A stretch of DNA of 64,000 nt from Actinocorallia sp. API 0066. GTDB lineage: Bacteria; Actinomycetota; Actinomycetes; Streptosporangiales; Streptosporangiaceae. Shown here piece by piece: positions 52,457 through 61,006 of the stretch. Location: the NCBI RefSeq assembly GCF_020991275.1, contig NZ_JAJLQY010000007.1:186001-250000 (forward strand), in the 5' to 3' direction. A model generated the notes under the pieces. The model saw only the letters and a program-made list of their open reading frames with translations. It was not told the DNA's origin and did not search any database. The first letter of the stretch is position 1. The number at the start of each line of letters is the position of its first letter. Both the position numbers and the translations under genes were made by a program.

Positions 52457-54505
52457 CTACCGCCAGTCGATGACGAGGCGGCTGAGGGGCTTGTCGATGA
52501 TGAACCGCGGGTCGGTGGCGGTGAGCAGGTCGCGGTGGGCGGCTGTGGCCATCCGGAAGCCGGGTTCGGGGGCGTCGTTGCCGTAGTCGCGGTCCCATTC
52601 GCTGATCGCTGCGCTGACCTGGTCGGCGAGGACAGCGGCGCCGGGGCCGTGGCCGATGATGCCGATCTCCCAGTACCGGCCGTCGTGGTCTTCGCCTTCG
52701 CGGATGGTCAGGTAGGCCAGGCTGTCGCCGTCCAGGGCGGCTATGGAGCCCCAGCCGAAATGCGGGGTGAATCCGGGCCGCCGGCCCGGCATCCGGGACA
52801 GGCCGTTGGGCAGGACGCACGCGAGCCACAGGTAGACCCACTGCCAGGGGGAGCCCTGACGGAACTTCACGCCGGTGTAGACCTTGTGGGAGGGCTGGTC
52901 GAGGATGGTGCGCATCGCCTCGCGGTCCACCTGCTGCTCAGTGAAGGTCTCCAGGCGGACGTCGCCTTCACCGTCGTGGTGGATGAGGGTGGAGACGTCG
53001 TCGCAGATGCCCTTGCGCAGTGGCACGAACGATGCCATCTCGCAGGAGACGACCTTCCACGTCTGGCCGTCGGCGCGTTCGAAGGCGAAGCTGCGGGAGA
53101 TGCTGCCGCGGATGCGCATCGGGATGACCAGCCGCCCTCCCGGGGCGAGTTGCTCCAAGACGGCGGGCGGGATGTCCGCGGCGCTCACGGTGAACTGGAT
53201 GCGGTCGTAGGGCCCGTGCTCGGGGAGTCCGGTCGCGCCGTCGGCCAGCAGTACGGAGATGTTGCCGGCGCCGGAGGCCGCCACGCGGGCGGCGGCGTGG
53301 CCGACGAGGTCGTCGTCGACGTCGACCGTCCACACGTGTCCGCCGGGAGCGACCACGCGGCCGAGGAGCGCGGCGTTGTAGCCGGTGGCGGCACCGGCCT
53401 CCAGGACGTTGTGGCCGGGCCTGGCGCCGAGCTGCTCCAGCTGGGTGGCCACGATGGACGGGGCGGAGATGCAGGAGATCATCTCGCCGTGGTCGTCGTG
53501 CTTGATCGGGACCGCGTCATCGGCGTAGGCGGCCTCGATGCCGGCGTCGGGGATGAACGTGTGCCGCTCGACGGTGCGGAACGCTTCGATGATCTCGGGC
53601 GTGCGCAGGTGACCCGAGGAGGTCAGCGTGGTCGCCAGAGCGTCGCGGAGCTCGGCGGGGTCGGTGGTCGAGGTGATGGTGGACTCCATGTGGTCGAGGT
53701 TATGGGCGGGGGGTGTGGCGGGGCCGGTGAACACGGCGGTGCCTGGCTCGTCGTCGAAAGACGCATGGCGGCCGAGCCACGCGAGTGCCGCCTGCTCGTT
53801 CGGCGGGACGCCTGCCCGGTTCAGCGCGAAGATCGCATGGTGGGTGAGAACCGCACGCGACCCCCGCGTCAGGACGCCGCTCGCAGCGAGCCGGGCCACG
53901 TCGCGCCCGGTCGTGTGGAACGCTTCGACGCGCTCAGCCCAGCCGGGCTCTGCGTTCTCGCGCTGGGCGGCATCGGCGTGCATCAGGCGCCGCATCCCGG
54001 CGATGGCCGCGGCGCGGGACGCCGGGTCGTGGGGCGCGTCGATCCGAGGGCGGAGCGCGGCCAGGCGCGCCCACACATCGCCGATCTCGAAGGGGTCGAG
54101 GCCGGCGGCCCGGTGCATGGTCGACAGCAGCAGGACAGTCCGCTCCCGCGCTCGGGGGTCGCCGGTCTCGGCTAGGGCGGCCGGGCTGTCGGCGCAGAAC
54201 AGGTCGTGTGCCAGCGCCATGCCGTCCGGGCCGCCGAAGGCGTCGGTCTCGGGTTCGTACACTCCGCTGACCCAGTGGGCGGCGAGCCCGGTGGTGACGA
54301 GGTCGTCGAGGATCTCGCCTACGGGATGTTCGGTGCGCAGCCGGACCTTTCCCTCCTTGCGCAGGAAGTGCCAGCGCTGCCCTTCCAGCTTCTCCCTCAG
54401 CACGGTCGCGGTCTTCGCCTCCACTCCCTGGTCGCCGAAGGAGATGGTGGCCTGGTTCCACTGCGGGGTTTCGGAGGCCGGAAGGTTCTCGTCGTTCCAG
54501 TCCAT
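52457..54505 (-). CDS. FxLD-system methyltransferase fused to a SpaB_C-like elimination domain
   Basis: 682 residues. Residues ~10-260 resemble the C-terminal (SpaB_C/thiopeptide-type) domain of lantibiotic dehydratases: QATISFGDQGVEAKTATVLR, WHFLRKEGKVRLRTEHPVGE and THHAIFALNRAGVPPNEQA. Residues ~275-460 are a protein-L-isoaspartate-type methyltransferase with SAM motif NVLEAGAATGYNAALLG and PGGRLVIPM. The remaining ~220 residues are the family's C-terminal part. I infer that the first domain removes glutamate to form dehydro-residues and the second methylates an Asp of the peptide, giving isoaspartate or a succinimide, as known for other lanthipeptide PIMTs. The ATG at 54505 lies 39 nt from lanC. 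Confidence 0.85.
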   Translation of the reverse strand: MDWNDENLPASETPQWNQATISFGDQGVEAKTATVLREKLEGQRWHFLRKEGKVRLRTEHPVGEILDDLVTTGLAAHWVSGVYEPETDAFGGPDGMALAHDLFCADSPAALAETGDPRARERTVLLLSTMHRAAGLDPFEIGDVWARLAALRPRIDAPHDPASRAAAIAGMRRLMHADAAQRENAEPGWAERVEAFHTTGRDVARLAASGVLTRGSRAVLTHHAIFALNRAGVPPNEQAALAWLGRHASFDDEPGTAVFTGPATPPAHNLDHMESTITSTTDPAELRDALATTLTSSGHLRTPEIIEAFRTVERHTFIPDAGIEAAYADDAVPIKHDDHGEMISCISAPSIVATQLEQLGARPGHNVLEAGAATGYNAALLGRVVAPGGHVWTVDVDDDLVGHAAARVAASGAGNISVLLADGATGLPEHGPYDRIQFTVSAADIPPAVLEQLAPGGRLVIPMRIRGSISRSFAFERADGQTWKVVSCEMASFVPLRKGICDDVSTLIHHDGEGDVRLETFTEQQVDREAMRTILDQPSHKVYTGVKFRQGSPWQWVYLWLACVLPNGLSRMPGRRPGFTPHFGWGSIAALDGDSLAYLTIREGEDHDGRYWEIGIIGHGPGAAVLADQVSAAISEWDRDYGNDAPEPGFRMATAAHRDLLTATDPRFIIDKPLSRLVIDWR

Positions 54506-54544
54506 CGTGTCGGGTCGCTCCTGCTCGGCTCGGAGGTGAACGGG

Positions 54545-55612
54545 TCAGGTGATCAGCAGGGCGCGGGTCCAGCCGGTGACGTCGGTCCCCTCCAGCGCCA
54601 ACCGTGCGCCCGCGCGGCCTTCGAGGAAGCCCGGTCTAGGGAGGCTGTCGATCCCCGCGCCGACATGCTCGGCGAGCTGGTCCAGGTGGCCGGTGTAGCG
54701 GTCGCCGTCTGCGCTGTCGGCGGCGATGGCCCGGGTGAGGGCCAGGAGTCCGGCCCACCCGTGGCACAGCGACGCATCGGTGATCAAACCCATTCGGGTC
54801 TGGTCGTCCAGTACGGCTGCCGCGGCATCCTCAGCCGATCGGGCGCGTGCTGGATCATCGGTAGCGAGCGCTGCCAGTTGCAGGGTGCGGGCGATCCCGA
54901 GGTCTCCGTAGCACCACGACGGGCGCCTCGCCGGGTTCGGCCACGCAGTGGTGGAGCCGAGTTGCTCTCGGGTGGTCCAGTAGCCGCCGCGGCACTCCAG
55001 CCAATCGGCGAACGTACCGATCGCGTCCCGTTGGCCGGGAACCTCGATGTCGTGGCGTGTAGCCAGAGCGAGCAGGGCGAGCGGTCCGGCGATGCCGTGC
55101 GCCATCCCGTTATTGGCGTGCCCACCGGGCATCTCTTCATGCCCCGGGCCTGCTGGGCACCACCATCCCGGCACGGAAGGATCTGTGGCCGGCGGGGCGG
55201 CCAGGTGCGTCAGCTCGGTCAGCACGCCGTGGAGCTGAGGGGCGCCGGGGCGGGACAGGAGCACCGTCCCCAGGCCGGTCAGCCCTTGGATGAGGTCGAA
55301 CTCCGCCAGGTGCGGTAGCCGTCCCTGTTCTCTGCGGCGGGCGGCAGCCGCGATGCGGGCGGCCACGATCCGGTCAACGGCGGCGGTGACCGCTCGCCCT
55401 GCGCGGCTCCTGCGGCCGAGGACGAACTCTAGCGCGGGGGCTCCGTGGAACAGGCCCGCGTTCGCGCCGGCGCTGACGCCACCTGCGACCGCCTCAGCCA
55501 GCAGAGGCCGAGCTGCGGCGAGGTCGCCGCGTTCCAGGTGCAGCAGCGCCACGCCGAGACCCTGCTCAGCCAGCGCCTGCGTCTTCGGTGGCTTCGTTGA
55601 CGTGGTGGTCAT
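54545..55612 (-). CDS. lanC: Lanthionine synthetase C-type cyclase
   Basis: 355 residues, alpha/alpha toroid. It catalyses addition of Cys thiols to dehydroalanine/dehydrobutyrine to make lanthionine rings. The zinc ligands are visible: Cys in SWCYGDLGIARTLQL and Cys-His in ASLCHGWAGLLALTRA; the conserved His of GMAHGIAGPLALLAL is also present. The start overlaps the dehydratase stop by 4 nt. Length is slightly short for LanC (~400). Confidence 0.92.
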   Translation of the reverse strand: MTTTSTKPPKTQALAEQGLGVALLHLERGDLAAARPLLAEAVAGGVSAGANAGLFHGAPALEFVLGRRSRAGRAVTAAVDRIVAARIAAAARRREQGRLPHLAEFDLIQGLTGLGTVLLSRPGAPQLHGVLTELTHLAAPPATDPSVPGWWCPAGPGHEEMPGGHANNGMAHGIAGPLALLALATRHDIEVPGQRDAIGTFADWLECRGGYWTTREQLGSTTAWPNPARRPSWCYGDLGIARTLQLAALATDDPARARSAEDAAAAVLDDQTRMGLITDASLCHGWAGLLALTRAIAADSADGDRYTGHLDQLAEHVGAGIDSLPRPGFLEGRAGARLALEGTDVTGWTRALLIT

Positions 55613-57672
55613 GGCAGGGCCTCCACCGCTTGGACGATGCTGTGCGCCCGTCCGCCGATCCAGCCGTTCGCGTCCGGCGGCGGCGCCTCGTGGAGCACAG
55701 CGACGGGATACCTTCCCAGGTGGGTGCGAAGCAGGTCCATGCCCAGGTCTTGGGAGAGGTCGAGGAGAAGGTGCTGGTCGTCCAGCGCGAGGAGGACGCG
55801 CTCAGGCACCCTGGCCCTTCTCCGCCAGGCGTGCAGATGCGCAGCCCACTCCGACAGCGGTGTCCGCCGACCGATCCGGCTGCTTGAACTCGCCAGGGTT
55901 CGCTCACGCAGCTGCCAGCGGGCGGCGACCAGGACAGATCGCCGGTAGCGCACCGCCGGGGTGAACGGCAGCGTCCACGCTGCTCCCCAGTCGAACCACG
56001 TCATCTGCGGCACCGAGGCACGGCTGAGCTCGGCGAGGAACCGGACCAGCGGCGGCGTGAAGTTGTTCCACACGAAGTTGATCGCCGTCGGGACCAGGAG
56101 TTCCAGCCGGACGCCCGTCTCGGCCACCACGAGGTACAGGTGGCCGTTCTCCATGCCGACGGCGAGATCGGCGGGACGCAGCACCTTCTCGTCGCTTCCT
56201 CGGAACTCACCCACGCTCACCACATCACCCAGCACCTGCGGCGCGCGGGTGAGCAGATCGGCCGCCAGCCGACTGGAGTGGAACGACAGCTGTGCCGGCC
56301 TAGCCCCGGCGGTCACAGTGGGCAAGCTGGTGTGCCCGTCGGCGGCACCGGGGAACAGGTGCCAGAACCGGCCCGTCATCGTCCCGGCGGCCCGAGAGAC
56401 CGTGTGCACGCGCAGCCGGAAATCACCACGATCCAAGGCGGGAATCGACGGCGCATCGACCTGCGCGCACACTTCGAAATGCGGCGCCCGAGCAGTCGGC
56501 GGGCCACCCGCAGCCGCCTCCAGCTCCTCGATCACCGCCTCGGACAGCACCACCTCCCGACGGCCCTCCAACGCCGCGCCTCCCGCCAGATCCAGCAGCA
56601 ACCGGTCGCGGCGTGACATCGGCCGAGGCGGCTCAGACGCCGCGCCGAAGCCGTCCGGCATCCCCAAGCCCGTGTCCGGATCGGTCAACTGAAGCAAGGA
56701 GACCTCGACGCCCTCACCGAACCGGTCCGCGAACGCCTCCAGATAACGGCGCCACGGCCCCGTTCCCTGCGGGCACGTCGACAGCCGGGCCAGCACCGTT
56801 GCGGCCGTCTCCACCTCGACAGCCACCGATTCAGGCAACCGCACCAGGGCGTCCAGCCGCACGTCCGTGAACCTCCGGTCCGCACCGCCCAGCACGTCGG
56901 CATCCGCCACCACAGCGGCTGGCAGAACGGATGCCGGGTCAACGACCGTCGCCGGGGCGCGCAGACCCGAACGCAGCAAACCGACACGCAGCAGCTCAGC
57001 CACCAGACCGGCCCTGTCCGCTTCGCTGGTAGTGGGGAAATCGGCGGCGAGCTTTCCCAGCAAGGCTGGGTAAGAGATCGGCGAGGAAGCTACCTCCACG
57101 ACCAACCCAACAGCGGCCGTCAGCGGCATCGAGAACTCCGCGGTTCCCTCAGCCGGAATGCGCACCCGGCCACCGTCGATCCGCGCCAGGGTGTTCACGC
57201 ACACCTCGACGTCGGCCAGCACCGCCGGGTCCGCCTCACCTGCTCTGACCAGGGAGTCCAACCACGCCGGGTCATGTCGATCGACGATCTCGTGCGCCTG
57301 CCCGAAACGCACCTTTGCCCGTTCTCCGAACTCGGCGAGTGCGACGCCGGCGAACAGCCCGAAAGGGGTGGAACGGTGGGCGTAGCGGATGGCGTACCGG
57401 GCGACGGCAAGCGCCGCCCGGCGCGCCCGACGGGTTTCCATCTGCCGACCGGACAGGATCGCATCGACTTGGCGCGCCAGGTCAGGGCTCGCGGAAGAGA
57501 TCGTCCGCTGGAACTCCTCATCCCCCCAGACCGGACCCAGCCAGAGGCGCCACTGGTCCGTCGTGGCACCTGGAGCAGGCCAAGCCGGGACTTCGAGGCC
57601 GCGGCAATTCACCGTGGCCCGCAGCATCGGTGGACCGGTGCGCCGGTACTGTCTGCGCCGCGAGCGGGTCAT
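55609..57672 (-). CDS. lanB: Lantibiotic dehydratase, glutamylation part only
   Basis: 687 residues. It matches the N-terminal (Lant_dehydr_N) part of class I LanB, which glutamylates Ser/Thr from glutamyl-tRNA. The diagnostic RYAIRYAHRSTPFGLFAGVA lies near residue 105, and the C-terminal region shows VVAETGVRLELLVPTAINF and LLALDDQHLLLDLSQDLGM. Full-length LanB is ~1000 residues; the missing elimination domain appears to be on the methyltransferase protein of the same operon. The ATG at 57672 is 58 nt after the precursor stop. Confidence 0.92.
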   Translation of the reverse strand: MTRSRRRQYRRTGPPMLRATVNCRGLEVPAWPAPGATTDQWRLWLGPVWGDEEFQRTISSASPDLARQVDAILSGRQMETRRARRAALAVARYAIRYAHRSTPFGLFAGVALAEFGERAKVRFGQAHEIVDRHDPAWLDSLVRAGEADPAVLADVEVCVNTLARIDGGRVRIPAEGTAEFSMPLTAAVGLVVEVASSPISYPALLGKLAADFPTTSEADRAGLVAELLRVGLLRSGLRAPATVVDPASVLPAAVVADADVLGGADRRFTDVRLDALVRLPESVAVEVETAATVLARLSTCPQGTGPWRRYLEAFADRFGEGVEVSLLQLTDPDTGLGMPDGFGAASEPPRPMSRRDRLLLDLAGGAALEGRREVVLSEAVIEELEAAAGGPPTARAPHFEVCAQVDAPSIPALDRGDFRLRVHTVSRAAGTMTGRFWHLFPGAADGHTSLPTVTAGARPAQLSFHSSRLAADLLTRAPQVLGDVVSVGEFRGSDEKVLRPADLAVGMENGHLYLVVAETGVRLELLVPTAINFVWNNFTPPLVRFLAELSRASVPQMTWFDWGAAWTLPFTPAVRYRRSVLVAARWQLRERTLASSSSRIGRRTPLSEWAAHLHAWRRRARVPERVLLALDDQHLLLDLSQDLGMDLLRTHLGRYPVAVLHEAPPPDANGWIGGRAHSIVQAVEALP

Positions 57673-57730
57673 CTGGCACTCCGATCCATGAGGCGGGCCT
57701 GGGACGATCAGCGGTATGCCGCAGCGCCGT

Positions 57731-57919
57731 CTAGGACGTCGTGCAGGCGCTCGGGCAGGAGCTTCCGCACGTGTCGTTCGTGCTGCACATCAGGATCGTG
57801 TCGGCGGCCGGGGTGTCCTCGATGAAGGTGATGTCGAGGCCGAACGGGTCGAAGTCCACCGCGGCGCCGTCCGCAGCGGTGTCGGCGGCGGACTGCTGGT
57901 CGATCGTCGGGGTGCTCAT
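57731..57919 (-). CDS. lanA: FxLD-family lanthipeptide precursor
   Basis: 62 residues. The leader (1 to ~40) is acidic and Ala-rich and contains FDPFGLDITFIED, with the FxLD signature at residues 26-29 (F-G-L-D). The core (from ~41) starts TILMCSTNDTCG and has four Cys at 45, 51, 55 and 59, with ten Ser/Thr as possible dehydration sites. Asn48-Asp49 lies between the first two Cys, a fitting target for the PIMT domain. AAGGAG is 9 nt before the ATG at 57919; the longer frame has no ribosome site. No protease or exporter gene is adjacent. Confidence 0.9.
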   Translation of the reverse strand: MSTPTIDQQSAADTAADGAAVDFDPFGLDITFIEDTPAADTILMCSTNDTCGSSCPSACTTS

Positions 57920-58053
57920 AGTGCTCTGCTCCTTCGCTGAGCCCTGCGCGGGGCTAGTGCTCCGCACACGTGTCGTTACGGTCCGGGTCAGCACAAGTGA
58001 ACGACGGCTCAGTCTCCGGCCGCTATGGTCGGAGGCGTCCCGAAGGGTTTATT

Positions 58054-58065
58054 CGGTTTAAACCG
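58054..58065. promoter_or_regulatory. Perfect 12-bp palindrome before the cluster regulator
   Basis: CGGTTTAAACCG lies 12 nt before the start of the regulator gene, overlapping its leader and ribosome site. AT-rich and symmetric, it is a good candidate for the regulator's own operator. A second palindrome ACACGTGT (57966-57973) lies nearer the precursor promoter. Confidence 0.5.
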
Positions 58066-58077
58066 GGTGGGAATCTG

Positions 58078-59439
58078 ATGCCACGGGCACCTGGCGAGCG
58101 CGTCCCCAATCTTCGACTCCGCGAAGCGATAGCAGAGGCCGGCCTGAGCTACGACGGTGTGGCACGCGCCGTGGTCCGCGTCGCGGCCGAACACGGCGAG
58201 GTACTCCGAACCAACAAATCGACCATCGCGCACTGGGTCTCGGGCACCGCCCCCGTCGAACGCACAGCCCACTACCTGGCCGAAGCCCTGTCACGCCGAA
58301 CCCGGCGTCCGATCACCCTCGCGCAGCTCGGCCTCACCACAGACAGCAGCCCGCAGCGGACCGGAACGCACCCCGTCGAAACGGCCACCCTCCTCGGCCG
58401 CGCCGACGTCGAGCACCGCGGGTATCTGGCCGCGGCGGTCTACACCGCCTCCGACGTCGCTATGCCGCTGGACTACGACCCCGAGCCGGTCTCACGACTC
58501 CTGCGGGCCCGCACCGGGAGTTCACGCGTCGGCCCCGAGGAGATCACCGTTGTCCGCCACATCACCCGAGCGTTCGGCGCCGCCGACGAACTCCTCGGCG
58601 GTGGGCACGGCCTGTCCACCGTCGCGACCTATCTCGCAGACACCGCAGCACCACTTCTGACCGGCCGGTTCGCCAATGGCGACACCCGCAGCGACGCCTA
58701 CGCCGCCGTATCCGAACTGGCGTGGCTACTGGGCTGGAAACACCACGATCTCGGCCAAGAAGGCGCAGCCCAGAAGTACTACCTGCTCGGGTACCAACTC
58801 GCGGTCGAAGCCGACCCGAACGCACACGCCGCCTGGATGATGCGCGCCATCGCGCACCAAGCCCTCAGCCTGAAAGAGCACGGGCACAGCCGTGACCTCA
58901 TCCAAGCCGCGCTCAAACGGGCGAAAGGCCACGCCGACGGCGCCACCGAAGCGCTCCTCCACATCACCCACGCCCGAGCCCACGCCGCACTCGGCAACCG
59001 GTCCTCCGCCGCAGAGGCGCTTTTGGACGCCGAAGACGCCCTCACCCGCGACGACGAACCGCAACCGAGTTACTCCCTGCTGATGGGGCCGGCCGCCGGA
59101 ACCGTCGACTCCCACACCGCCCGGACCCTCACCGAACTCGGTGACCACCTCGGCACAGAGCAGCGGCACCGGGCTGCCTTCTCCTCCTGGGACCTGGAGG
59201 CGTTCCCGCGAGTCCATCTCCTCACCCACATGGATCTCGGCGACTGCCTGGCCGCCCAGGCCCGCGCCGACGAAGCCATCGCAGCGTGGAGCAGCGCCCT
59301 GGACCTGGCCGAAGGCATGGCCTCAGCCCGCACCCGGTCGGCATTCACCTCCATCCGCCACACCCTCGCCCTCTACCAGCGCCGCAAGGTCCCAGGTGCC
59401 GCGCTTCTCGCGCAGCGAATCCGGCAAACCGCCTTCTGA
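58078..59439 (+). CDS. HTH regulator with TPR-like domain
   Basis: 453 residues. The N-terminal ~75 residues form a helix-turn-helix variant (NLRLREAIAEAGLSYDGVAR, KSTIAHWVSGTAPVER) as in large actinomycete XRE proteins; the rest is a string of helix pairs (AAVSELAWLLGWKHHDLGQE, ARAHAALGNRSSAAEALLDA) resembling TPRs. The ATG at 58078 is preceded by GGTGGGA. It diverges from the lanthipeptide operon and is the obvious candidate regulator. The Nudix gene starts 13 nt downstream. Confidence 0.82.
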   Translation: MPRAPGERVPNLRLREAIAEAGLSYDGVARAVVRVAAEHGEVLRTNKSTIAHWVSGTAPVERTAHYLAEALSRRTRRPITLAQLGLTTDSSPQRTGTHPVETATLLGRADVEHRGYLAAAVYTASDVAMPLDYDPEPVSRLLRARTGSSRVGPEEITVVRHITRAFGAADELLGGGHGLSTVATYLADTAAPLLTGRFANGDTRSDAYAAVSELAWLLGWKHHDLGQEGAAQKYYLLGYQLAVEADPNAHAAWMMRAIAHQALSLKEHGHSRDLIQAALKRAKGHADGATEALLHITHARAHAALGNRSSAAEALLDAEDALTRDDEPQPSYSLLMGPAAGTVDSHTARTLTELGDHLGTEQRHRAAFSSWDLEAFPRVHLLTHMDLGDCLAAQARADEAIAAWSSALDLAEGMASARTRSAFTSIRHTLALYQRRKVPGAALLAQRIRQTAF

Positions 59440-59440
59440 T

Positions 59441-59446
59441 TAGGAT
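59441..59446 (+). promoter_or_regulatory. -10-like element before the Nudix gene
   Basis: TAGGAT ends 6 nt before the GTG at 59453, so the gene may also be transcribed as a leaderless mRNA separate from the regulator. Confidence 0.35.
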
Positions 59447-59452
59447 CGAGCC

Positions 59453-59929
59453 GTGAACGACAACGCTCTACCACCGGCGCTGGACTCCCACACGCTCCTC
59501 GTCGCCGCCGTCATCGTCCACGACAAGACAACCGACCAAGTCCTGCTCCTCCAAAGAGCGCCCGGGGCCAAGTTCGCGGCGGGGCACTGGGACCTGCCCG
59601 TCGGCAAAGCCGACAGAGGCGAACTCATCACCGCAACCGCGGCCCGGGAGCTGAAAGAGGAAACCGGCCTGATCGTCGAGCCGGCCGACCTCACCATCGC
59701 GGGCATCATCCACGGCGCCTGGGGTGTCGAAGCCCCCAACGGGTTCCTCACCGTCGTCTTCGCCACCCACGCCTGGACCGGCGAAGCAACCAACAACGAA
59801 CCCCACAAGCATTCTCGCGTCGCCTGGACCGCGACAGACCACATCCCAACCGAGTTCGTGTCCACGACCCACACCGCTCTGACCCACTACCTCAGGAACG
59901 GACCGATGGTCTTCAGCGACGGCTTCTGA
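59453..59929 (+). CDS. Nudix hydrolase beside the lanthipeptide cluster
   Basis: 158 residues. Core strand TLLVAAVIVHDKTTDQVLLL and complete Nudix box (GKADRGELITATAARELKEE followed by TGLIV). It hydrolyses nucleoside-diphosphate-linked substrates; no specific substrate is visible. Its pairing with the HTH/TPR regulator is common in actinomycetes, so it may belong to a regulatory module rather than to peptide maturation. Confidence 0.87.
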   Translation: MNDNALPPALDSHTLLVAAVIVHDKTTDQVLLLQRAPGAKFAAGHWDLPVGKADRGELITATAARELKEETGLIVEPADLTIAGIIHGAWGVEAPNGFLTVVFATHAWTGEATNNEPHKHSRVAWTATDHIPTEFVSTTHTALTHYLRNGPMVFSDGF

Positions 59930-59956
59930 GCCCCACCTGAGGAGTCCGAGGTTAGT

Positions 59957-60607
59957 CTAGGTTGCCGGGCCGTTGATGGTGACTTCGGTGAAGCCGAGTG
60001 CCTTCATCAGGTTCTCCAGCATCTGGCGGGTGTTGGCGTCCGCCCGTTCCTTCAGGCCGCTGGCCTCGGCGGCGTCCTCGATCTTGGTCTCGGCGAGCTG
60101 GTAGAGCTGCTGCTGGTCGTTCGGGTTGCTGGAGAAGAAGTCGCCGATCCGGTCGAACAGGCCGCGCTCGGTGGCGAACACGTAGGACTTGTCGTTGTCC
60201 AGCGCGGCGTCCTCAAGGGCGGCGGGCGGGAGGGTGATCGTCACCTTCGTGCGGTCCTCGCTGACCTCGAGCTGGTCGATCTTGGAGAAGTCGACGTAGG
60301 CGTCCACCGAGCCGATCGCGACGAACAGCGTCCGCTGGCCCCGGATCGCGCCCGGCAGGAACTTGGCGTCCTTCTCCAGGTCGACGACGATCTGGAACTG
60401 GCCGGTCGCCGCCTCGTAGCGCGACAGGTCCTTGATCGACTTCAGCACGGCGGGGCCGGACCGGTCCCGGTCGGTCGTGCCGAAGGGGTTGGCCCAGTCG
60501 GGCAGCCAGTTCATGCCCGAGGCGATGCCGTAGAGCACGGCGAGCACCAGAACGACGGCCCCCGTCTGGAGGAGTCGACCGGATCGCCCCGATTCTTTGG
60601 TGTTCAT
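59957..60607 (-). CDS. DUF4230 family membrane-anchored protein
   Basis: 216 residues. One N-terminal membrane helix (LLQTGAVVLVLAVLYGIASG) precedes an extracytoplasmic domain (VLKSIKDLSRYEAATGQFQI, SVDAYVDFSKIDQLEVSED, KVTITLPPAALEDAALD), the DUF4230 pattern. The C-terminus is helical. Function is unknown. ATG at 60607 chosen because it leads directly to the helix. Confidence 0.82.
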   Translation of the reverse strand: MNTKESGRSGRLLQTGAVVLVLAVLYGIASGMNWLPDWANPFGTTDRDRSGPAVLKSIKDLSRYEAATGQFQIVVDLEKDAKFLPGAIRGQRTLFVAIGSVDAYVDFSKIDQLEVSEDRTKVTITLPPAALEDAALDNDKSYVFATERGLFDRIGDFFSSNPNDQQQLYQLAETKIEDAAEASGLKERADANTRQMLENLMKALGFTEVTINGPAT

Positions 60608-60676
60608 AGCGGAAAGACTTCCCCACCGGAGCCCGCTCATGCAGGGGGTCGGATGACCTTCTTGTGATCATGGCCT

Positions 60677-60682
60677 TACCTT
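60677..60682 (+). promoter_or_regulatory. -10 element of the leaderless DUF3817 gene
   Basis: TACCTT ends 7 nt before the GTG at 60690; ATGACC (60653-60658) at 18 nt is a possible -35. This spacing favours GTG 60690 over the TTG at 60681. Confidence 0.5.
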
Positions 60683-60689
60683 GGATGAC

Positions 60690-60992
60690 GTGATCCGAGC
60701 CTTCCGTTACGTCTCGCTCGCCGAGGCCACGTCGTTCCTGCTGCTTCTGCTCGTGGCGATGCCGCTCAAGTACCTCGCCGACCAGCCGCTCGCGGTGTCG
60801 GTCGTCGGCGCCGCGCACGGCGGGCTGTTCCTCGCCTACGTCGCGCTCGTCGCGCTGACCTTCCGCGACCTGGGCTGGAGCCTCGGCCGCGCGTTCCTCG
60901 CGCTGGTCGCCGCGGTGCTGCCCGTCGCGCCCTTCTTCGTCGAGAAGCACTGGATCAAGGAGCCCGCCGCACCGGCCGCCGCGCAGGGCTGA
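60690..60992 (+). CDS. DUF3817 family membrane protein
   Basis: 100 residues with three hydrophobic segments (SLAEATSFLLLLLVAMPLKY, VVGAAHGGLFLAYVALVALT, AFLALVAAVLPVAPFFVEKH). The conserved RYVSLAEATSF start and PVAPFFVEKHW end are those of DUF3817. Function unknown. The start is set by the leaderless -10. Confidence 0.85.
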   Translation: MIRAFRYVSLAEATSFLLLLLVAMPLKYLADQPLAVSVVGAAHGGLFLAYVALVALTFRDLGWSLGRAFLALVAAVLPVAPFFVEKHWIKEPAAPAAAQG

Positions 60993-61006
60993 GCCCGCGC
61001 TCCCGC

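Noticed and set aside
51854-54175. A 773-residue plus-strand frame over the methyltransferase and TPR-like genes
   Set aside because: No recognisable domain, while the minus strand has clear SAM-binding motifs and coupled starts.
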